Shown: positions 35,730-44,137 of the stretch, one piece after another | How the letters are laid out: each line of letters begins with the position of its first letter | Numbering within the stretch: position 1 is the first letter of the stretch | From: Pseudonocardia oceani | GTDB lineage: Bacteria > Actinomycetota > Actinomycetes > Mycobacteriales > Pseudonocardiaceae | Direction: 5' to 3' | Assembly: GCF_019263585.2 (NCBI RefSeq) | Contig: NZ_JADQDF010000001.1 | Location: 1,302,001 to 1,366,000 of the forward strand | DNA: 64,000 bases | Made by a program: the position numbers and the translations under genes | The notes under the pieces: model-generated | The model's database searches: none | Seen by the model: the letters and a program-made list of their open reading frames with translations, nothing else | Told to the model about the DNA's origin: nothing

Positions 35730-36857
35730 TCAGTTCAGCGGAACGAGGTCGTCGGCGTGCACGACCTCCCGGCGCTGCTCCGGGGCCAGGTCGCGGCTGC
35801 GGCGCCCGATCAGGGCGGGCAGCTCGACGGCGTCGAACCCGACCACCCCGCGCGCCACGACGGCCCCGTCGGCCCCCACGAGGTCGACGACGTCGCCCGC
35901 CACGAAGTCGCCGGAGATGCCGTGGATGCCGGCCGCGAGCAGCGAGCGGCGCTTGCCGATCACCGCGGCGACCGCGCCCTCGTCGAGGTCCAGGCGCCCG
36001 CGCACGTCGGCGGCGTGGCGCAGCCAGAACCTCCGCGCCGACATCCGCCGCCCCGACGGCCGGAACGCGGTGCCGACCTTCGGGCCCGCCGGGTCGAGCG
36101 CGTCGGCGACGTCCTCGGCCGCGGCGAGCAGCACCGGGATCCCCGACGCCGACGCCATCGCCGCCGCGGTGATCTTCGTGGCCATCCCGCCGCGGCCCAG
36201 GCCGCCCTGCCCGGGCGCGGCGATCCGCACCGCGCCCAGCTCGTCGGGCGCCCCGACCTCGGGGATCAGCGACGATCCCGCCCGGCGCGGGTCACCGTCG
36301 TAGAGCCCGTCGACGTCGGAGAGCAGCACGAGCGCGTCGGCCCCGATCAGGTGCGCGACCAGCGCGGCGAGCCGGTCGTTGTCGCCCACGCGGATCTCGT
36401 CGGTGGCGACGGTGTCGTTCTCGTTGACGACCGGCAGCACGTCGAGCCCGAGCAGGCGCTCCAGCGTGCGCTGGGCGTTGCGGTAGTGCGCGCGCCGGAT
36501 CATGTCGTCGGCGGTGAGCAGCACCTGCCCGATCGCGCGGCCGTGCCGGGCGAACGACGCCGCGTAGGCCTGCGCGAGCAGGAGCTGGCCGACGGCCGCC
36601 GCGGCCTGCTGCGTGGCGAGGTCGCGCGGGCGCTTGGTCAGCCCGAGCGGGGCGAGCCCGGCCGCGATGGCCCCGGAGGAGACCAGCACGACCTGGCTTC
36701 CGGCCCCGCGGCGGGCGGCGAGGGCGTCGACGAGCCGGTCGAGCCGGGCGGGGTCGAGCCCGCCCGACAGCGACGTCAGCGACGACGACCCCACCTTGAC
36801 GACGACCCGCCGCGCCGCGCCCAGCAGCGCCCGCGGCGCGGGCGCGGCGCCCGTCAT
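35730..36857 (-). CDS. proB: Glutamate 5-kinase
   Basis: ProB phosphorylates glutamate in the first step of proline synthesis. The 375-residue protein has the kinase start [53 protein letters not shown] and [10 protein letters not shown], and a C-terminal PUA domain ([19 protein letters not shown]). ATG at 36857 overlaps the obgE stop by 4 nt, as in mycobacteria (Rv2439c-Rv2440c). The next enzyme gene, proA, is not in this window. Confidence 0.96.
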   Translation of the reverse strand: MTGAAPAPRALLGAARRVVVKVGSSSLTSLSGGLDPARLDRLVDALAARRGAGSQVVLVSSGAIAAGLAPLGLTKRPRDLATQQAAAAVGQLLLAQAYAASFARHGRAIGQVLLTADDMIRRAHYRNAQRTLERLLGLDVLPVVNENDTVATDEIRVGDNDRLAALVAHLIGADALVLLSDVDGLYDGDPRRAGSSLIPEVGAPDELGAVRIAAPGQGGLGRGGMATKITAAAMASASGIPVLLAAAEDVADALDPAGPKVGTAFRPSGRRMSARRFWLRHAADVRGRLDLDEGAVAAVIGKRRSLLAAGIHGISGDFVAGDVVDLVGADGAVVARGVVGFDAVELPALIGRRSRDLAPEQRREVVHADDLVPLN

Positions 36858-38428
36858 CGGGTGGGGGGCGGGGCGGCCTCGGCCGGCTGGGCGTCGTCCC
36901 AGACGCCCTCGTCCCAGGCGTCCTCGCGCTCGGCGGCGGCCAGGCGGTCGCGCTCGTCGGCCGCCTCCGCCTCGGCGCGCTCCTCGGCCAGCTCCGCGTC
37001 GGTGCGGTGCAGGCGGCGCGCGTTGCGGGCCACCTTGCGGTCGGAGGCGGGGATGCGGTCGTCGATCTCCAGGCGGCGGTCGGTGCCGCGCCCGGACATG
37101 AGGACCGAGACCCCGGCCGGGGTGGTGGGCTCCCAGTCAAACGTGACGTCGCCGATCGTGACCGGCGTGCCGCGGTGCGCCCCGGCCCGGGCCAGGGCCT
37201 CCTCGACGCCGAGGCGGGCGAGGCGGTCGGCCAGGTAGCCGACGGCCTCGTCGTTGTCGAACGACGTCTGGCGGATCCACCGCTCGGGCCGCGCGCCGAG
37301 CACGAGGAACCCGCCCTCGATCTCTGGGTCGGGCTCGATCGTGAACCCGGTGTCGTCGACGGCGGTGGGCCGCAGCACGATCCGGGTGGCCTCCACGACA
37401 GGCTGGGCGGCGCGGAACGCCACGACCTCCTCCGCCATCGCGAACGTGAGCTCGCGCAGCCCGGCGTGGGTCGCCGTGGAGATGGCGAGGACCCGCCAGC
37501 CGAACCGCTCCTTCAGGTCGGCGGCCACGATGTCGGCCATGTCGGCCGCGTCCGGGACGTCGATCTTGTTGAGGGCGATCAGCCGGGGCCGGTCGGCCAG
37601 CTCCCCGCCGAGCGCGGGCGTGTACTGCGCGAGCTCGGCCTCGAGCGCCTCGATGTCGGCGGCCGGGTCGCGGCCGGGCTCGAACGTGGCGCAGTCGACG
37701 ACGTGCACGAGCACCGAGCAGCGCTCGATGTGGCGCAGGAAGTCCAGGCCCAGGCCACGGCCCTGCGAGGCGCCGGGGATGAGGCCGGGCACGTCGGCGA
37801 CGGTGAACACCTCGGAGCCCGCGGTGACGACCCCGAGCTGCGGGACGAGCGTGGTGAACGGGTAGTCGGCGATCTTCGGCCGGGCCGCGGACAGCGCCGC
37901 CACCAGCGACGACTTGCCCGCGGACGGGAACCCGACCAGGCCGACGTCGGCCATGGAGCGCAGCTCCAGCACGAGGTCGCGCTGCTCGCCGGGCTCGCCG
38001 AGCAGGGCGAAGCCGGGGGCCTTGCGCGCGTTGGAGGACAGCGCGGCGTTGCCGAGCCCGCCCCGCCCGCCCTCGGCGGCCACGAAGCGCGTGCCCGGTC
38101 CGACCAGGTCGGCGACGATCTCGCCGTCCTCGGAGAACACGACGGTGCCGTCGGGGACGAGCATCTCGATGTCCTCGGCGTTGGCGCCCATCTTGAACCC
38201 GCCCTGGCCCTGCTTGCCGTTGCGGCCGAGCGCGTGCGGGCGGTGGTGGAAGTCCAGCAGCGTGTGCACCCCCGGGTCGACGACGAGCACGATCGACCCG
38301 CCGCGCCCCCCGTTGCCCCCGTCGGGGCCGCCCAGCGGCTTGAACTTCTCGCGGTGCACCGAGGCGCAGCCGTTGCCGCCCGCCCCCGCCGTGGCGTGCA
38401 GCACCACGCGGTCCACGAACCTCGACAT
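36854..38428 (-). CDS. obgE: Obg/CgtA GTPase
   Basis: A 524-residue ribosome-associated GTPase for 50S assembly and stress control. The Gly-rich Obg fold covers about residues 1-158 ([34 protein letters not shown]); the G domain has G1 [16 protein letters not shown]3 DVPGL and G4 NKID; an OCT domain ([17 protein letters not shown]) and an acidic Ala/Glu/Asp-rich tail close it. ATG at 38428 is preceded by GAAGGAG. It lies between rpmA and proB, the standard order. Confidence 0.96.
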   Translation of the reverse strand: MSRFVDRVVLHATAGAGGNGCASVHREKFKPLGGPDGGNGGRGGSIVLVVDPGVHTLLDFHHRPHALGRNGKQGQGGFKMGANAEDIEMLVPDGTVVFSEDGEIVADLVGPGTRFVAAEGGRGGLGNAALSSNARKAPGFALLGEPGEQRDLVLELRSMADVGLVGFPSAGKSSLVAALSAARPKIADYPFTTLVPQLGVVTAGSEVFTVADVPGLIPGASQGRGLGLDFLRHIERCSVLVHVVDCATFEPGRDPAADIEALEAELAQYTPALGGELADRPRLIALNKIDVPDAADMADIVAADLKERFGWRVLAISTATHAGLRELTFAMAEEVVAFRAAQPVVEATRIVLRPTAVDDTGFTIEPDPEIEGGFLVLGARPERWIRQTSFDNDEAVGYLADRLARLGVEEALARAGAHRGTPVTIGDVTFDWEPTTPAGVSVLMSGRGTDRRLEIDDRIPASDRKVARNARRLHRTDAELAEERAEAEAADERDRLAAAEREDAWDEGVWDDAQPAEAAPPPTR

Positions 38429-38451
38429 CGACCTACTCCTTCGACAGACGA

Positions 38452-38482
38452 ACGGCGGGCCACCCCCAGGGCGGCCCGCCGT
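38452..38482. terminator. GC-rich hairpin between rpmA and obgE
   Basis: ACGGCGGGCC (38452-38461) pairs exactly with GGCCCGCCGT (38473-38482), loop 11 nt. It sits 28 bp after the rpmA stop and 24 bp before the obgE start as read on the minus strand. It may lower read-through from the ribosomal-protein genes into obgE; no T-run follows. Confidence 0.6.
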
Positions 38483-38510
38483 CGTCAGGAACTCTGTGGT
38501 GGTGCTGGTC

Positions 38511-38768
38511 TCAGACCGAGACCGGCACGATGTTGATGACCTTGCGGCCACGCGTGTAGCCGAACTCGACGGCGCCGGCGGCGAGGGCGAACAGCGTGTC
38601 GTCGCCGCCCCGCCCGACGTTGACGCCCGGGTGGAACTTCGTGCCGCGCTGGCGGATCAGGATCTCGCCGGACTTGACGACCTGGCCCCCGAAGCGCTTG
38701 ACGCCCAGGTACTGGGCGTTCGAGTCGCGGCCGTTGCGGGAGCTGGACGCACCCTTCTTGTGTGCCAT
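38511..38768 (-). CDS. rpmA: 50S ribosomal protein L27
   Basis: The 85-residue L27 sits at the peptidyl-transferase centre. It begins [20 protein letters not shown], the universal L27 start without the cleaved extension of Firmicutes, and continues [20 protein letters not shown] and [15 protein letters not shown]. It follows rplU by 13 bp on the same strand. Confidence 0.98.
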   Translation of the reverse strand: MAHKKGASSSRNGRDSNAQYLGVKRFGGQVVKSGEILIRQRGTKFHPGVNVGRGGDDTLFALAAGAVEFGYTRGRKVINIVPVSV

Positions 38769-38781
38769 GAGTGCGTCTCCC

Positions 38782-39090
38782 CTACTTCGAGATCTTGGTG
38801 ACCTGGACCTTCGTCAGGGGCTGACGGTGCCCCTGACGCTTGTGGTACCCGGTCTTGTTCTTGAACTTGTGGATGCGGATCTTCGGGCCCTTGGTGTGCT
38901 CGACGACCGTGGCCGTCACAGCCACCGAGGCCAGCGCGTCCGCGGCGCTGGTGACGTCGTCACCGTCGACCAGGAGCACAGCCGGGAACGAGATCTCGGC
39001 GCCGGGCTTGCCGACGATCTTCTCGACGGTGAGCACGTCGTCGACGGCCACCTTGTACTGCTTGCCGCCGGTCTTGACGATCGCGTACAT
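38782..39090 (-). CDS. rplU: 50S ribosomal protein L21
   Basis: The 102-residue L21 begins [20 protein letters not shown] and ends [20 protein letters not shown]. The ATG at 39090 fits the conserved start; an upstream in-frame codon would add 25 unrelated residues. The 122 bp to the rne stop probably hold the rplU-rpmA promoter; I saw no clear leader structure there. Confidence 0.98.
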   Translation of the reverse strand: MYAIVKTGGKQYKVAVDDVLTVEKIVGKPGAEISFPAVLLVDGDDVTSAADALASVAVTATVVEHTKGPKIRIHKFKNKTGYHKRQGHRQPLTKVQVTKISK

Positions 39091-39212
39091 GGACGCACTG
39101 CTCCTGAAGCTCGGGGGACGAAGCGGGGAGTCACCTCTCCGCGGGCCGCGACTCGCAGGGTGCACGGAGTGCGGCGCAGGGGTCCCAGGGTACGGAAGGG
39201 CTCACGCAGGGG

Positions 39213-42200
39213 TCAAACCGGGTCTCCCCCACCCGTCTGCGCGGTCGTGCCCGCGTCGGCGGGCGGCGGTCCGGCCGGCCGTGACGCGGTGCGCCGGGCG
39301 CGGCGCGCCCGGGTCGTGGCGGGGGCCGGCTCGGGCTGCGGGGGCACCGCGGCGAGCGCGGGCTCCACGACCGGGGCCGGGGCCGGGGCGGCCACCGGGG
39401 AGGCCACCGGAGCGGCGGCCGGGGCCGCCTCCGGGGCGCTCGGCGGGGTGGCCGGGACCGTGAGGACCACGGCGGCCGGGGTGTCGCCCGCGGTGGCCGT
39501 GGGGGCCCCCGCGGTGCGGGTGACGCGGCCGCGGCGGCGGGCGGGCCGGGCCTGGTGGCCGGCCTCCTCGCCGATGCCGGGGTCGACGTCGGTCAGCACC
39601 GCCGGGGCGGGCGTGACGGGTGCGGGCTCGGCGACCGGCGCGGGCTCGGCCGCGACGGGCTCGGCTGCGACGGGCTCGGCTGCGACGGGCGGGGCGGCGG
39701 GCTCGCTCCGCGTCACCGACCGCTCGACGACGGCCTCCTCCACGGCGTCCTCGACGCCCCCGGCGACGACGCCCGTGGTCTCGGGCTCCGGGGCGGCCGC
39801 GGGCGCGCCCACGTCCAGGGAGGCGGTGGCCGACGACGCGGCGATCGTGGACACCGCGCCGGTGACCGCACCGGCCGACGCCGCCGCCACCTCGGCCACG
39901 CCGTTGCGGGTGTGCCCGTTGCGGCCGCTGTCCGAGGGTGCCGCGTCGTGCCCGTTGCGGTCGGAGCCGTTGCGCTCCTCGTCGCGACGTCCGCGACCCC
40001 CGCGGGTGCGGCGGCCGGAGCCCTCGCCCGCACGGGCCTGCTCGCGCCCGGCGTCGAGCTTCTCCGGCGCCGGGTCGGCGTCGATGAGGACCCCGCGCCC
40101 GCGGCAGTGCTCGCAGGTGGTCGAGAAGTGCTCCAGCAGGCCGCCGCCGACGCGCTTGCGCGTCATCTGCACCAGGCCCAGCGAGGTGACCTCGGCGACC
40201 TGGTGGCGCGTGCGGTCGCGCGAGAGGCACTCGGTGAGCCGGCGCAGCACGAGGTCGCGGTTGGCCTCGAGCACCATGTCGATGAAGTCGATGACGATGA
40301 TGCCGCCGATGTCGCGCAGCCGGAGCTGGCGGACGATCTCCTCGGCCGACTCCAGGTTGTTGCGCGTGACCGTCTCCTCGAGGTTGCCCCCGGAACCGGT
40401 GTACTTGCCGGTGTTGACGTCGATGACCGTCATGGCCTCGGTGCGGTCGATCACCAGCGTGCCGCCCGAGGGCAGCCAGACCTTGCGGTCCAGCGCCTTG
40501 AGCAGCTGCTCGTCGATGCGGTACTCGGCGAAGACGTCCTTGCTGCCCACGTGCCGGTGCATCCGGTCGACGAGCTCGGGCGCCACGTGGCCGATGTAGT
40601 TGTGCAGCGTGTCCCAGGAGTCGTCGCCCTGGATCACGAGGCGGGAGAAGTCCTCGTTGAACTGGTCGCGGACGACCTTGATCAGCAGGTCGGGCTCCTC
40701 GTAGAGCAGCACCGGCGCCTTCGGCTTGCTGGGCCCGGTGGCCTTCGCCTTGGCGTCGACGACCTCCCACTGCGCCTGCAGGCGGCGGACGTCGCGCTCC
40801 AGCGCCTCGTGGCTGACGCCCTCCGACGCGGTGCGGATGATCACCCCGGCCTCGGGCGGGACGATCTCCTTGAGCATGTCCTTGAGCCGCTTGCGCTCGA
40901 CGTCGGGCAGCTTGCGGCTGATCCCCGCGGCGCCGCCGCCGGGCACGTAGACCAGGAAGCGGCCGGCCAGGCTGATCTGCGTGGTCAGGCGGGCACCCTT
41001 GTGCCCGACGGGGTCCTTGGTGACCTGGACGAGCACCGCGTCGCCGCTGTGCAGGGCCTGTTCGATCTTCCGGGCCTTGCCGCCGAGACCGGCGGCGTCC
41101 CAGTCGACCTCGCCGGCGTAGAGCACGGCGTTGCGGCCGCGGCCGATGTCGACGAACGCAGCCTCCATCGACGGCAGCACGTTCTGCACGCGGCCGAGGT
41201 AGATGTTGCCGACCATGGAGCCGCCGTCGCGCCCGGCGACGAAGTGCTCGACGAGGACGCCGTCCTCCAGGACGCCGATCTCGACGCGATCGCCGCGCTC
41301 GCGGGCGACCATCACCCGGTCGACGGCCTCGCGGCGCGCCAGGAACTCGGCCTCGGACAGGATCGGGACGCGGCGGCGGCCGGCGTCGCGGCCGTCGCGG
41401 CGGCGCTGGCGCTTGGCCTCCAGGCGGGTCGACCCGCGGACGCCCTGCACGCCGTCACCCTCGACGTCGTCGGCGCGCTCGGAGCGCTCCGAGCGCTCGC
41501 GGGGGGCGCGGATGCGCGTGACGGTGCCGGGCGGGTCGGACTCGTCGCCCGCGTCGTCGCCCGATCCGCGACGGCGGCGGCGACGGCGGCGGCGCGACCC
41601 GGAGGCCCGCTCGTCGTCGCCGTCCTCGTCGGAGCCCTGGTCCTCGGAGCCCTGGTCCTCGGAGCCCTGGTCCTCGGGGCTCTGGTCCTCGGAGTCCTGG
41701 TCCTCGGCGTCGACGGAACCGGAGCCGTCGGCGCCCGACTGCTCGTCGGCCCGGTCGGCGTCGCCGGGGGCGTCGTCGTCGGCGTCGCCGCTGCCGGACT
41801 CGGCGTCGGTGGTCTCGTCGTCGGACTCGTCGTCGGCACCGCGGCCACGGCCACGGCCGCGACGGCCCCGGCGACGGCGGCGGCGGGCGCCGTCGTCCCC
41901 GTCGTCGTCGCCCTCGGGCCCGCCGGCGGGCGCCTCGGACGCGGTCGCGGCCTCGGTCTCGTCCGCGGGCTCGGGCGCGGCCTCGGCGGGCGCCACGACC
42001 TCGGGCTCGGGGGCCGCCTCCGCGGCGGGCTCCTCCACGGCCGGGCGGCGGCGGGTGCGGGTGGGCCGCGAGGGCGCCTGGAACAGGGGAGCGGGCGGCG
42101 CGAACAGCGGGGCGAGCGCGGAGGGTTCGGCCGCGGGAGCGGGGGCGGCGGGCTCGTCGCCGCCGAACGGCACCGCGACACCGGGCACCGGCACGCCGGA

Positions 42201-42689
42201 CGCGGCGGGGACGGCGTCGGCGAGGTCGGAGAGGGAGAGCTCGGAGAGGGCGGCCTCGACGGCCGTCGGCTCGGCGGGAGCGGCCTCGGCAGCGGCCGGC
42301 TCGACGGGAGCGGTCTCGGCGGGAGCGGCCGCGGCGGGCGCCTGCGGGTCCGCGGCGGCGGCACCGGCCGCCCGCGTGGCGCGACGGCGGCGGGTGCGGG
42401 GCGCGGGGGCGTCGGCGGGCGCCTCGACGGCCGGGCTCTCCACCGCGGGGCTCTCCACTGCGGGAGCGGGAACCTCGGCCACCGGCGCCACGGCGGCGGG
42501 CTGCAGCGCCGACACCACCTGCTCGGCGGCCTTGCGGTCGATGCTGGACTGCGGGCTGCGCGCCGCGACCCCGAGGTCGGCCAGGACGGCCAGGACCTCC
42601 TTGCTGGTGCGGCCCAGCAGGCGGGCGAGCGCGTGCACCCGCATCTTGTCGGGGAGTTCGGGCAGTTCGGGTACAGCGGTGTCAGACAT
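39213..42689 (-). CDS. rne: Ribonuclease E/G
   Basis: A 1,158-residue endoribonuclease for RNA processing and decay. The N-terminus has an IF2-N-like domain (MRVHALARLLGRTSKEVLAVLADLG), then a long acidic Ala/Glu/Asp region with 15-nt coded repeats. The catalytic core starts about residue 450 with an S1 domain (MVGNIYLGRVQNVLPSMEAA) and has the metal Asp pair in VIDVNTGKYTG and GIIVIDFIDM and the zinc-link CEHCRGRG. An Ala/Pro/Val-rich tail follows, likely an RNA- or partner-binding scaffold. ATG at 42689 has GGAGGAG upstream. Position matches Rv2444c. Confidence 0.95.
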   Translation of the reverse strand: MSDTAVPELPELPDKMRVHALARLLGRTSKEVLAVLADLGVAARSPQSSIDRKAAEQVVSALQPAAVAPVAEVPAPAVESPAVESPAVEAPADAPAPRTRRRRATRAAGAAAADPQAPAAAAPAETAPVEPAAAEAAPAEPTAVEAALSELSLSDLADAVPAASGVPVPGVAVPFGGDEPAAPAPAAEPSALAPLFAPPAPLFQAPSRPTRTRRRPAVEEPAAEAAPEPEVVAPAEAAPEPADETEAATASEAPAGGPEGDDDGDDGARRRRRRGRRGRGRGRGADDESDDETTDAESGSGDADDDAPGDADRADEQSGADGSGSVDAEDQDSEDQSPEDQGSEDQGSEDQGSDEDGDDERASGSRRRRRRRRRGSGDDAGDESDPPGTVTRIRAPRERSERSERADDVEGDGVQGVRGSTRLEAKRQRRRDGRDAGRRRVPILSEAEFLARREAVDRVMVARERGDRVEIGVLEDGVLVEHFVAGRDGGSMVGNIYLGRVQNVLPSMEAAFVDIGRGRNAVLYAGEVDWDAAGLGGKARKIEQALHSGDAVLVQVTKDPVGHKGARLTTQISLAGRFLVYVPGGGAAGISRKLPDVERKRLKDMLKEIVPPEAGVIIRTASEGVSHEALERDVRRLQAQWEVVDAKAKATGPSKPKAPVLLYEEPDLLIKVVRDQFNEDFSRLVIQGDDSWDTLHNYIGHVAPELVDRMHRHVGSKDVFAEYRIDEQLLKALDRKVWLPSGGTLVIDRTEAMTVIDVNTGKYTGSGGNLEETVTRNNLESAEEIVRQLRLRDIGGIIVIDFIDMVLEANRDLVLRRLTECLSRDRTRHQVAEVTSLGLVQMTRKRVGGGLLEHFSTTCEHCRGRGVLIDADPAPEKLDAGREQARAGEGSGRRTRGGRGRRDEERNGSDRNGHDAAPSDSGRNGHTRNGVAEVAAASAGAVTGAVSTIAASSATASLDVGAPAAAPEPETTGVVAGGVEDAVEEAVVERSVTRSEPAAPPVAAEPVAAEPVAAEPAPVAEPAPVTPAPAVLTDVDPGIGEEAGHQARPARRRGRVTRTAGAPTATAGDTPAAVVLTVPATPPSAPEAAPAAAPVASPVAAPAPAPVVEPALAAVPPQPEPAPATTRARRARRTASRPAGPPPADAGTTAQTGGGDPV
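41630..41710. repeat. 15-nt repeats in the acidic region of rne
   Basis: A unit close to CCTCGGAGCCCTGGT recurs about five times, encoding tandem GSEDQ-like pentapeptides on the minus strand. Unit length is a multiple of three, so copy-number change keeps frame. It lies in the disordered acidic linker before the catalytic core. Confidence 0.85.
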
Positions 42690-42815
42690 CGAGCTCCTCC
42701 GCCCCCGGGCGCCTCCGGTGAAGGGGGCGGCCGCTCAGGGGCCACGTGCGTCTCTCCCCGCGCGGTGCGCGGGCAGCAATCCTGGTCTGCTCGGCGGCGT
42801 GGGCGTCCGGGCCGC

Positions 42816-43598
42816 TCAGGCCTGGGTGGTGACCCGGGGCGGACCGAGCGGATCGGCGAGGTCACCCCGGTCGTCGAGCAGTCCCTGAGCCATCCGGGTC
42901 GCCTTCGCGGGGACCGGAGGCCTGAGGCCTGCGACAACGTCGAGTGCACCCAACACGTCGTCGGGCCGAACGGCGGGTGTCGTCTGCCGCACGACCGCGG
43001 TCAGTATCGCACAGACTCCCGCTCCTCCGGTCGCGCTCGCGCCCGAGTCGTCCGACGTCACGTCCACCGACGCCGACGCGACGGCGGCCCGGACGTCGAT
43101 CTGGCGGCGTCCCGAGGGCATCACGCGGTCGACGACGAGCGTCTCCAGGGCGAGCAGCGCGTCGACCGCGGCGCGCAGCTCGGCGGGGTCGACGCCGGGC
43201 AGCTCGACGACCCAGCGGCTCGCGTCGATGCGGTCGGGCAGCGACGGGGCCTCGGCGACGACGGCGTCGAGGATGTCGAGGCCGTCGGGCAGCGCCGCGT
43301 CGAGCGCGGAGACCAGCGCCGCGGGCTCGACGGGCGAGGTCAGCCCGATCTCCAGGTACTCGGCCTCGCTGGCCGTTCCGGTGGGGGCGGCGCCGACCCA
43401 GGACAGCCGCGGGTGCGGGCTGAAGCCGTGGGAGTGCGCGACGGGGACGCCCGCGCGGCGCACGGCCCGCTCGACCGAGCGCGCGACGTCGCGGTGGGAC
43501 AGGAACCGCAGCCGCCCGCGCTTGGCGAACCGGATGCGGATCCGCTGCACCGTGGGTGGGGCGGGGTTCGCCGCCTCCCCCGCCTTCACTCGGGCCAT
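42816..43598 (-). CDS. DUF2344 protein (radical-SAM-linked, TIGR03936 type)
   Basis: A 260-residue protein starting with VQRIRIRFAKRGRLRFLSHRDVARSVERAVRRAGVP and GFSPHPRLSWVGAAPTGTASEAEYLEI, the hallmark of DUF2344. These proteins nearly always occur with the TIGR03960 radical SAM protein, which is encoded just upstream (44138-46081) with a GNAT gene between. Function is unknown; a joint RNA- or protein-modifying role is often suspected. ATG at 43598. Confidence 0.9.
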   Translation of the reverse strand: MARVKAGEAANPAPPTVQRIRIRFAKRGRLRFLSHRDVARSVERAVRRAGVPVAHSHGFSPHPRLSWVGAAPTGTASEAEYLEIGLTSPVEPAALVSALDAALPDGLDILDAVVAEAPSLPDRIDASRWVVELPGVDPAELRAAVDALLALETLVVDRVMPSGRRQIDVRAAVASASVDVTSDDSGASATGGAGVCAILTAVVRQTTPAVRPDDVLGALDVVAGLRPPVPAKATRMAQGLLDDRGDLADPLGPPRVTTQA

Positions 43599-43607
43599 GG
43601 GCGCAGC

Positions 43608-44129
43608 CTACTGACCGCGCTCGCGCGGCTCGGCGGGCGCCGCGGACTCCGGGCCCAGGACCAGGAGCGTCTCGCCCGCCGGGGCGAACCCCGCGCGCCG
43701 GTAGAAGGGCGCGCTGCCCGGTGTCGGCGCGAGCACGAGGCGGCGGTAGCGGCGCTCCCGGGCGTGCGCGACGGCGCGGGCGAGCAGCGCGCGGGGCACC
43801 CCGCGGTCGGCCCAGGAGGCGATGACGAACGCGTTGCCGACGTGCCCGATCGCTCCCCCGCGCGCACCCGGGCGCGGCATGTGCACGATCTCGACGACGT
43901 TGAGCGAGCCCACCGCGGTGAACCCGGTGCGCTCCGTGCCCGTCTCGGCGATCCAGAACGTCCGCCGCGGCAGCTCCGAGCGCCACCACTGCGCGAACGC
44001 CGGCTCGAACGACGGGTCGTCGACGGTTCGGCCCAACCGCTCCTCCAGCCAGGCGCGCCGGAGCCGGGCCAGCGCGACGACGTCGCGCTCGTCGGCGACG
44101 CGGACCGTGAAGTCCGGTCGGTCCGCCAC
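43608..44129 (-). CDS. GNAT-family N-acetyltransferase
   Basis: A 173-residue GNAT protein: FTVRVADERDVVALARLRRAW start, acetyl-CoA-binding region FVIASWADRGVPRALLARAVAHARER (a variant of the usual Q/RxxGxG/A loop), and a closing PFYRRAGFAPAGE. GTG at 44129 lies 8 bp after the radical SAM stop, so it is cotranscribed. Substrate unknown. Confidence 0.85.
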   Translation of the reverse strand: MADRPDFTVRVADERDVVALARLRRAWLEERLGRTVDDPSFEPAFAQWWRSELPRRTFWIAETGTERTGFTAVGSLNVVEIVHMPRPGARGGAIGHVGNAFVIASWADRGVPRALLARAVAHARERRYRRLVLAPTPGSAPFYRRAGFAPAGETLLVLGPESAAPAEPRERGQ

Positions 44130-44137
44130 CCCGGAGG

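Noticed and set aside
39091-39212. Possible L21 autoregulatory leader upstream of rplU
   Set aside because: I could not find a convincing conserved stem pattern; the gap may only hold a promoter.
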